Positions 59,735-64,000 of a stretch of DNA of 64,000 nt are shown one piece after another; the first letter of the stretch is position 1; every line of letters starts with the position of its first letter. Source of the stretch: an uncultured Gammaproteobacteria bacterium. Its GTDB lineage: Bacteria; Pseudomonadota; Gammaproteobacteria; Pseudomonadales; Porticoccaceae. The stretch covers positions 150,702-214,701 of the forward strand of contig CAJXQR010000006.1 in NCBI GenBank assembly GCA_913058345.1, read 5' to 3'. The translations under genes were made by a program, and so were the position numbers. Under the pieces are notes generated by a model. That model had not been told where the DNA came from. It did no database searches and saw only the letters and a list, made by a program, of their open reading frames with translations.

Positions 59735-60337
59735 ATGGCATTTTCTGACAGTGTGTGGTGGACTAGAAAGGCAAGAATCCAAACTGAAAAACGTCTATTA
59801 TCCAATGCGTTTCAATCTCAGGTTTTGCTTTTGTGGTATTCTTTTTCGAGTGCTGCTTCGGCTGTTTATTACCTGAAAATAGATCAGGCTGGTGCAACTG
59901 CAGAAATCTCTGGAATAGCTTGGGTCGTTTTTTCAGTGTTGGTTTTATGCATTTCAGGATTTATTAATGGACTCTCATTTAAAGAACGAGCGGGTTTAAT
60001 TAAGGAGTGTTACGAAACACTAAATGGTTTCTATCAGAAATCAAGAGACCAAGACCCTGATGTCTCTAAGTTAGCAGCAGAGTATGATCAGGTTTTGGGT
60101 GTCTGTGAAAACCATTCGGATCGCGATTATTATCTTGCGCTGTGTATTGAGCATGTCACTAAACCGGGGAAAGTAGACAAAGAGACCGGTCTTAAGAATG
60201 GGTTGGATCGGTGTCCCACTTGGTATCATTGGCTGGCGCTTACCTATTGGTCTTTTCGTCACATGCTTATGCTTATGTTTTTATATGCTTTGCCTCCTCT
60301 TATCTTTATCGCACTGGAGCATATAAGTGACTGTTAG
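59735..60337 (+). CDS. SLATT-domain membrane protein (cassette 2, with reverse transcriptase)
   Basis: A 200-residue protein. Membrane segments lie at about 29-47, 58-80 and 177-194. Between the second and third is a helical cytoplasmic region with YDQVLGVCENHSDRDYYLAL, matching the Y-xxxL-xxx-ENH-xxDY signature of SLATT domains. SLATT proteins are predicted pore-forming effectors of nucleotide- or DNA-triggered defence systems; one SLATT subgroup is regularly found beside reverse transcriptases. AGGAAG lies four bases before the ATG. The 3' end overlaps the reverse transcriptase start by 11 bases. Expected role: membrane-disrupting effector triggered by the RT product. Confidence 0.82.
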   Translation: MAFSDSVWWTRKARIQTEKRLLSNAFQSQVLLLWYSFSSAASAVYYLKIDQAGATAEISGIAWVVFSVLVLCISGFINGLSFKERAGLIKECYETLNGFYQKSRDQDPDVSKLAAEYDQVLGVCENHSDRDYYLALCIEHVTKPGKVDKETGLKNGLDRCPTWYHWLALTYWSFRHMLMLMFLYALPPLIFIALEHISDC

Positions 60338-61661
60338 CGATATATTTGAAAATCATTTCTCGGTGGATAAGCTCAAAGAAACATTTACGGATCACGTTGT
60401 TTACTCAAGAGCCACTGGAATAGACAACTTAGATCAGTATGCATTTAGAGCGCAATTGGATGAGCAGGTTGGCATACTTTCAAGAAAAGCATTGTCTGGA
60501 ACCTACCATTTTACTAAATACAAGCTAAAGCTCGTAAGCAAGGGGCGAGGAAAAATACCAAGAGAAATATCAATCCCAACTGTACGTGATCGCATAGCGT
60601 TACGTTCATTGTGTAATTTCTTGGCAGAAATATACAAAAACAATATAAAATTCGATTTGCCGCAGAACATTGTAAAAAAAGTCAAAGTCGATTTGAACGG
60701 CGGTCATTATGATGCTTGTATAAAACTTGATGTGGCTGATTTCTACCCATCAATAAAGCATGCTGAACTGATTTCTCGGTTAGGGAAAAAGATACGTAGC
60801 CCCGCGATAAAAAGCATCATTTTATCAGCAATATCGTCTCCAACGGTTAGCATTTCAAAGCAGTCTGACTCTCCATCAGCACGAGGAGTGCCGCAAGGTT
60901 TGGCCGTTTCAAATATTTTGGCTGCAATTTATCTATCTAATATAGATAAAGATCTAAACTCAATTGAAAACATAAAATATTACCGTTACGTAGATGATGT
61001 CTTAATATTCTGTAAGTTGTCCGAATCACAAGAAATAGCAAGCTTGGTCATGAGGAAATTCAGAAGGATCGGCCTCAAAATCCATGACCCTGTCAAATTC
61101 CCAAGTAAATCTAGTATGGGACCAATTGCTAATGGATTTGATTACTTGGGATACCAATTTAGCGCTAAAAGTGTTACGGCAAGGTCTGGCTCAGTTGAGC
61201 GGCTTAAACAGTCCTTAGTTTCAATTTTCACAAGTTACAAATATTCCAAGCAAAAAAGTGAAGGTTTTTTGTTGTGGAGATTAAACTTAAGAATCACCGG
61301 TTGTATATATGAAAATAAGAGTAAAGGGTGGTTGTTTTTCTTTGCAGAAATAAACGACGAGAATCTATTACACTCATTGGATCATTATGTTAAGAAACTA
61401 ATAATACGGTTTGGGGTGGATGTTACGCCTAAAAAGTTCGTAAGAGCATTTAAAGAGTTAACCCATCGTAAATATGAGACTCGATACATTCCAAATTTTG
61501 ACAATTATAATCTCGAACAGATGGAAGGCGTGCTTAGCGATTATTTCGGCTTAGATATAGAGAAATATGAAAATGAAGAGATCGAATTTGAATTCAAAAA
61601 GAGATTGAGTAGGCAAGTTAAAGACTTGCAAGTAGACATAATGGATTTCTCATATTCGTAG
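60327..61661 (+). CDS. Reverse transcriptase, defence-associated type (cassette 2)
   Basis: A 444-residue RT. Finger and palm motifs in order: REISIPTVRDRIALR (RT2), IKLDVADFYPSI with D135 (RT3/A), RGVPQGLAVSNILAA (RT4/B), YYRYVDDVLIF with the catalytic D223-D224 (RT5/C), GLKIHDPVKF (RT6) and FDYLGYQF (RT7), then an alpha-rich C-terminus of about 160 residues with no maturase, endonuclease or integrase domain. It is thus not a group II intron or retrotransposon enzyme. The start is GTG at 60327 behind GGAG, overlapping the SLATT gene. The upstream ncRNA candidate and SLATT neighbour fit a UG/DRT-type anti-phage system; from memory this resembles the group called DRT10. The subgroup needs a phylogeny. 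Confidence 0.88.
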   Translation: MTVSDIFENHFSVDKLKETFTDHVVYSRATGIDNLDQYAFRAQLDEQVGILSRKALSGTYHFTKYKLKLVSKGRGKIPREISIPTVRDRIALRSLCNFLAEIYKNNIKFDLPQNIVKKVKVDLNGGHYDACIKLDVADFYPSIKHAELISRLGKKIRSPAIKSIILSAISSPTVSISKQSDSPSARGVPQGLAVSNILAAIYLSNIDKDLNSIENIKYYRYVDDVLIFCKLSESQEIASLVMRKFRRIGLKIHDPVKFPSKSSMGPIANGFDYLGYQFSAKSVTARSGSVERLKQSLVSIFTSYKYSKQKSEGFLLWRLNLRITGCIYENKSKGWLFFFAEINDENLLHSLDHYVKKLIIRFGVDVTPKKFVRAFKELTHRKYETRYIPNFDNYNLEQMEGVLSDYFGLDIEKYENEEIEFEFKKRLSRQVKDLQVDIMDFSYS

Positions 61662-61681
61662 TCAAGTGTTGCCTGAAAATT

Positions 61682-61769
61682 CATAACAAGCACGTGAATT
61701 CGCTCGCTCCGCTCGCTGGGACGGTTTCTTCGCTACGCTCAGAACCCGCCCATTACGTGAGCGTTAGGC
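61682..61769 (+). other. attC recombination site 2
   Basis: It starts CATAACAAG and ends GAGCGTTAGGC. The outer arms CACGT-G-AAT and ATT-ACGTG pair with one unpaired G (61696). The middle holds GCTCGCTCCGCTCGC and a large variable loop. It closes the SLATT-RT cassette. Confidence 0.85.
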
Positions 61770-61877
61770 GGTCGAGAAAGAATTCAGGAAATTGAAATAT
61801 TTAACGAAGTGGCATTTTACGTGCTGAGCCGGCGGGCATAAAAAAGTTGCCGCTCAAGATAAAATAAGGAGATAAGA

Positions 61878-62345
61878 ATGATTTTATCCAAACGAATATC
61901 GATAACGATACTCGCGGCTTATGTTTTTACATGCCCCGTGACAACTTATGCTGAGGATGCAAGCGATCCGCGCTCATATGGATATCAATTCATATATTGT
62001 GATACGCGTGATGACATTAAGGCGACTCACGATTGCACATGCTATGCAACAAAAGCAGCTGATTATCTGGCAGAAAACCCAAAAGTACACATACAGGAAG
62101 CATCGAAGAATGCCTTAGACGCATGTTTTGACGTTAATGGCTGGGGAGAGTGGGAATACCAGCAATGTCTCACCAGAAATGTTATGGCGCGCTATTCTTC
62201 TGAGCAAAAAGACAGGGTATGTCAGTGTGTTACAGATAAGCTCATGGCAAAATTTAGTGAGGATCCGACTCAATTTAATAACAAAATACCTAGATTTAGA
62301 CGCAATTTTTACTCTAAATGCCCGCACGAGGTTGGTCTCAAATAA
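61878..62345 (+). CDS. Exported cysteine-rich hypothetical protein (cassette 3)
   Basis: A 155-residue protein. The signal peptide (about 1-25, ending TTYAED) is followed by a mature part with a regular set of cysteines (YCDT, CTCY, DACF, QCLT, VCQCV, KCPH), eight in total, likely forming disulfides in the periplasm. Repeated features, CxC-x-(A/V)T(K/D) at DCTCYATKAADYL and VCQCVTDKLMAKF, suggest an internal duplication of about 60 residues. AAGGAG precedes the ATG. No family recognised; function unknown. Confidence 0.8.
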   Translation: MILSKRISITILAAYVFTCPVTTYAEDASDPRSYGYQFIYCDTRDDIKATHDCTCYATKAADYLAENPKVHIQEASKNALDACFDVNGWGEWEYQQCLTRNVMARYSSEQKDRVCQCVTDKLMAKFSEDPTQFNNKIPRFRRNFYSKCPHEVGLK

Positions 62346-62362
62346 TCAAGTCACCGCGTGGC

Positions 62363-62440
62363 GCCTAACAAGGCACTCCAGCCGACCGTTCCGCCTCCGC
62401 TTCGCTGCGGCTCCACGGCGGCTGAGTTTGGGCGTTATAC
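62363..62440 (+). other. attC recombination site 3
   Basis: GCCTAACAAG at the left and GGGCGTTATAC at the right. ACTC-C-AGCCG pairs with CGGCT-GAGT leaving one unpaired C. The middle has a GCCTCCGCTTCGCTGCGGC-type hairpin. Confidence 0.85.
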
Positions 62441-62443
62441 CCT

Positions 62444-62914
62444 ATGAGAATTGAAGAACGCGAAGGTATTCGAGATATTTTTTCCATCTTTCATGATGGT
62501 GGGATTGCTACGGCTAACCTTCAAGGTGAGAACCTTCTCTTAGAGATAGACATCCAATATCTAGCTGAGAGAGTCAAACCTTCATACAAGGGATTCAAAG
62601 TTATTCTCTATGGTTTTAGAGACGTTGAATTTTCTACTTGGCCAAGTGATCTAAAATCAGCGCCAGAGAAAATCACAGATATACTATCTATATTTGAGCC
62701 AGAGTTGGAAGTACTTGAGGCAAACCTAAAAACAAACAAAATCGAGGTGGTTTGTAACCAGCATTCAAGTGAGTATGATTTCTGCGGTGGAGAATTATCA
62801 TTCATTGTTGATTCAGCTGAAGTTAAAGATGAGTCAGGAAAATCATATTCAATAGAAGAGCTAGATATTATATGTAAAGGCTACTGGGAAGAATGGGCGT
62901 CTAAAAGTGAGTAA
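62444..62914 (+). CDS. Hypothetical protein (cassette 4)
   Basis: A 156-residue acidic, soluble protein starting only four bases after attC3, so it probably depends on a promoter in an earlier cassette. No family recognised. It has a mixed alpha-beta pattern (TANLQGENLLLEIDIQYLAE, KVILYGFRDVEFSTWP, IEVVCNQHSSEYDFCGGELSFIVDSAEV), reminiscent of small immunity-like or DUF proteins common in integrons, but no claim can be made. Its own attC is interrupted by the transposase element. Confidence 0.7.
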   Translation: MRIEEREGIRDIFSIFHDGGIATANLQGENLLLEIDIQYLAERVKPSYKGFKVILYGFRDVEFSTWPSDLKSAPEKITDILSIFEPELEVLEANLKTNKIEVVCNQHSSEYDFCGGELSFIVDSAEVKDESGKSYSIEELDIICKGYWEEWASKSE

Positions 62915-62918
62915 AAAA

Positions 62919-62961
62919 GGCATAACAAGCAGCTGCTGCGGATCGTCGCTTCGCTCCTCCC
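62919..62961 (+). other. attC site 4, right part missing
   Basis: It starts GGCATAACAAGCAGCTGCTGCGG and continues with the GTCGCTTCGCTCC centre like the other attC sites, then stops where the RAYT element begins. No matching right half ending GTTA was found after the element up to base 64000. The site was probably disrupted by the insertion. Confidence 0.7.
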
Positions 62962-62966
62962 AGTAT

Positions 62967-63882
62967 GGGGTCAGGTCTTGCAATCCTGCAAAATAAAGTT
63001 ATTCTCTCCCAATGGCTCGTCCTTTAAGAATTGAATATGCTGGTGCGCTTTACCATGTCACTTCTCGCGGTGATCGACGGGAAGTTATTTATCTGGATGA
63101 TGAAGACCGGGAAGCCTGGTTAGAAGTATTAGCCCTGGTCTGTGAGCGTTTCAACTGGCGCTGTCATGCTTGGTGTTTGATGGACAACCATTATCACCTG
63201 GTGATTGAAACGATTGAAGGCAACCTTTCCCGGGGGATGCGTCAGCTTAATGGGGTGTACACTCAACAGAGTAATCGCCGTCACCAGCAGAGTGGTCATC
63301 TTTTTCAGGGTCGCTATAAGGCAATCCTGATTGATCGAGACAGCTACCTGCTTGAAGTCATTCGTTATGTGGTGCTGAACCCAGTGCGAGCCCATATGGT
63401 GAGAGAAGCGGGTGATTGGAGCTGGAGTAGTTATCGGGCGATGGTTGGCGAGGTCCCGGTGCCTGAGTGGCTGGAAGTGGATTGGTTATTGGCCCGTTTT
63501 GGCGAGCAGAGATCCGTTGCGATAAAACGCTATAGTGAATTTGTTGCGGATGGGGTGGGTTCACCGAGTGTGTGGGAATCACAGGTTCACCCACACTACC
63601 TGGGTGATGGTGCGTTTATTGAAAAAATCGGTAGGCTGTACTCCTGTGAAGAAAGTACTGACCTGAAAGAAGTACCGCGAATGCAGCGCCGACCATTGGC
63701 TCAGACATTGGATCATTATTCGAAACAGTACACGAACCCGAAACAGGCGATGGCGGCGGCTTATTCCTCCGGTGATTACACGATGAAACAAATTGCGGAC
63801 TTCTTTGGTGTTCATTACGCAACCGTTAGTCGAGCGGTGAACAAAAAATAAGGATTGATGCGTGATTGCAAGACCTGACCCC
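62967..63882 (+). mobile_element. RAYT-type transposase element with 19-bp inverted ends
   Basis: GGGGTCAGGTCTTGCAATC (62967-62985) and its exact reverse complement (63864-63882) flank a Y1-type transposase gene. This is the REP-associated tyrosine transposase layout, where the flanking palindromic ends are recognised by the enzyme. It sits in attC site 4. Confidence 0.8.
63012..63851 (+). CDS. REP-associated tyrosine transposase (Y1/HUH family)
   Basis: A 279-residue protein. It starts MARPLRIEYAGALYHVTSRG, typical of the IS200-like/RAYT family. The HUH metal-binding motif is NHYHLVIE, and the catalytic tyrosine is expected in the helix LEVIRYVVLNPVRAHMV. The C-terminus has a helix-turn-helix: SGDYTMKQIADFFGVHYATVSRAVNKK. 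It cuts single-stranded DNA at palindromic ends. The frame is intact, so the element may still be mobile. The 19-bp inverted ends lie directly outside the gene. Confidence 0.92.
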   Translation: MARPLRIEYAGALYHVTSRGDRREVIYLDDEDREAWLEVLALVCERFNWRCHAWCLMDNHYHLVIETIEGNLSRGMRQLNGVYTQQSNRRHQQSGHLFQGRYKAILIDRDSYLLEVIRYVVLNPVRAHMVREAGDWSWSSYRAMVGEVPVPEWLEVDWLLARFGEQRSVAIKRYSEFVADGVGSPSVWESQVHPHYLGDGAFIEKIGRLYSCEESTDLKEVPRMQRRPLAQTLDHYSKQYTNPKQAMAAAYSSGDYTMKQIADFFGVHYATVSRAVNKK

Positions 63883-63911
63883 TGATGTTTGTGTGACCCC
63901 TGATGTTTGTG
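63876..63911 (+). repeat. Tandem 18-bp direct repeat at the right end of the RAYT element
   Basis: TGACCCCTGATGTTTGTG occurs twice in a row (63876-63893 and 63894-63911). The first copy overlaps the right inverted end. It suggests repeated end processing or an unequal duplication. Confidence 0.85.
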
Positions 63912-64000
63912 CTTGTTGAGGGAGGCGGTCGATTTATCGGGTAGGTTCCCAATCATGACGAATCCCGTTTTCCTTTCGAGCAGCGTCACGATACAGTGAT

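Larger units (their letters stand above)
58477..62961 (+). mobile_element. Integron-type gene cassette array (no integrase gene in view)
   Basis: Four cassettes lie head to tail on the plus strand, each ending in an attC-like site (59458, 61682, 62363, and a truncated one at 62919). Each attC starts with TAACAAG and the three complete ones end with GCGTTA, and inside each the outer arms pair with one unpaired base, the hallmark of attC recombination sites. No tyrosine-recombinase integrase lies between gor and the first cassette, so this is either an array cut off from its integrase or the integrase lies beyond the window. Base composition is clearly more AT-rich than in the core genes. Confidence 0.85.

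Noticed and set aside
60327..61661. Reverse transcriptase as a group II intron maturase or diversity-generating RT
   Set aside because: No maturase or endonuclease domain, no intron domain V-like sequence noted after it, and no template/variable repeat pair or target gene nearby.

Overview
The window is a stretch of gammaproteobacterial chromosome. The order cspD / clpS-clpA / infA / bpt-aat-trxB / ftsK-lolA-rarA-crcB-serS-cysG, preceded by rluE, a NUDIX gene, mnmA-hflD-purB and a ribosomal-oxygenase cupin gene, is the arrangement familiar from Pseudomonas and related orders. The mix of acyl-CoA genes, a TonB-dependent receptor, a chemoreceptor and an Fnr-type regulator suggests a free-living, probably marine or aquatic heterotroph. 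I cannot fix the genus from sequence alone. No rRNA, tRNA or CRISPR array was seen.

Layout: 1-6.5 kb holds the end of a glutamate dehydrogenase gene cut by the window edge, then a three-gene ABC exporter operon (yhiI-rbbA-yhhJ type, minus strand). 6.8-10.2 kb holds argS, a 3-methyladenine glycosylase and ppa. 10.3-14.5 kb is a thiamine salvage operon: promoter, TPP riboswitch, a hairpin over the ribosome binding site, an outer-membrane receptor, a YkoF-like thiamine-binding protein, a PnuT-type permease and a ThiK-like kinase. 14.6-28.4 kb is mixed housekeeping and signalling: a CoA-transferase, DUF1415, a DEAD-box helicase, an HD-GYP response regulator, a chemoreceptor, a CvfB-like protein, an acyl-CoA dehydrogenase, an exported SurE, a 2-hydroxyacid dehydrogenase and a DUF4124-glutaredoxin protein.

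28.5-33.2 kb is an oxygen-sensing patch: an Fnr/Anr regulator with its four cluster cysteines, a HemN-like protein that has lost the radical-SAM cysteines, a tandem Usp protein, an exported MsrA and a cytochrome c. Two near-consensus FNR boxes stand at class II distance from -10 hexamers, in front of usp (and, divergently, hemN-like) and of the cytochrome. 33.3-35.9 kb is an acyl-CoA operon (NUDIX and two crotonase-fold genes). 36-58 kb is the conserved core block, with ClpS/ClpA, Aat and Bpt together forming an N-degron proteolysis set.

From 58.0 kb the character changes to AT-rich accessory DNA. After gor there are about 430 bp rich in ACGTC/GACGT dyads and large hairpins, then an integron-type cassette array with three complete attC sites and one truncated one, and no integrase gene in view. 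The cassettes carry (1) a DUF3644 protein with a HEPN-type R-x4-H motif; (2) a SLATT membrane protein overlapping a reverse transcriptase with a YVDD active site, preceded by a structured element closed by a perfect 13-bp inverted repeat; (3) an exported cysteine-rich protein; (4) an unrecognised 156-residue protein. The fourth attC is interrupted by a RAYT-type transposase element with 19-bp inverted ends. The ncRNA-SLATT-RT cassette, most likely an anti-phage defence-associated reverse transcriptase system, is the most interesting object in the window.
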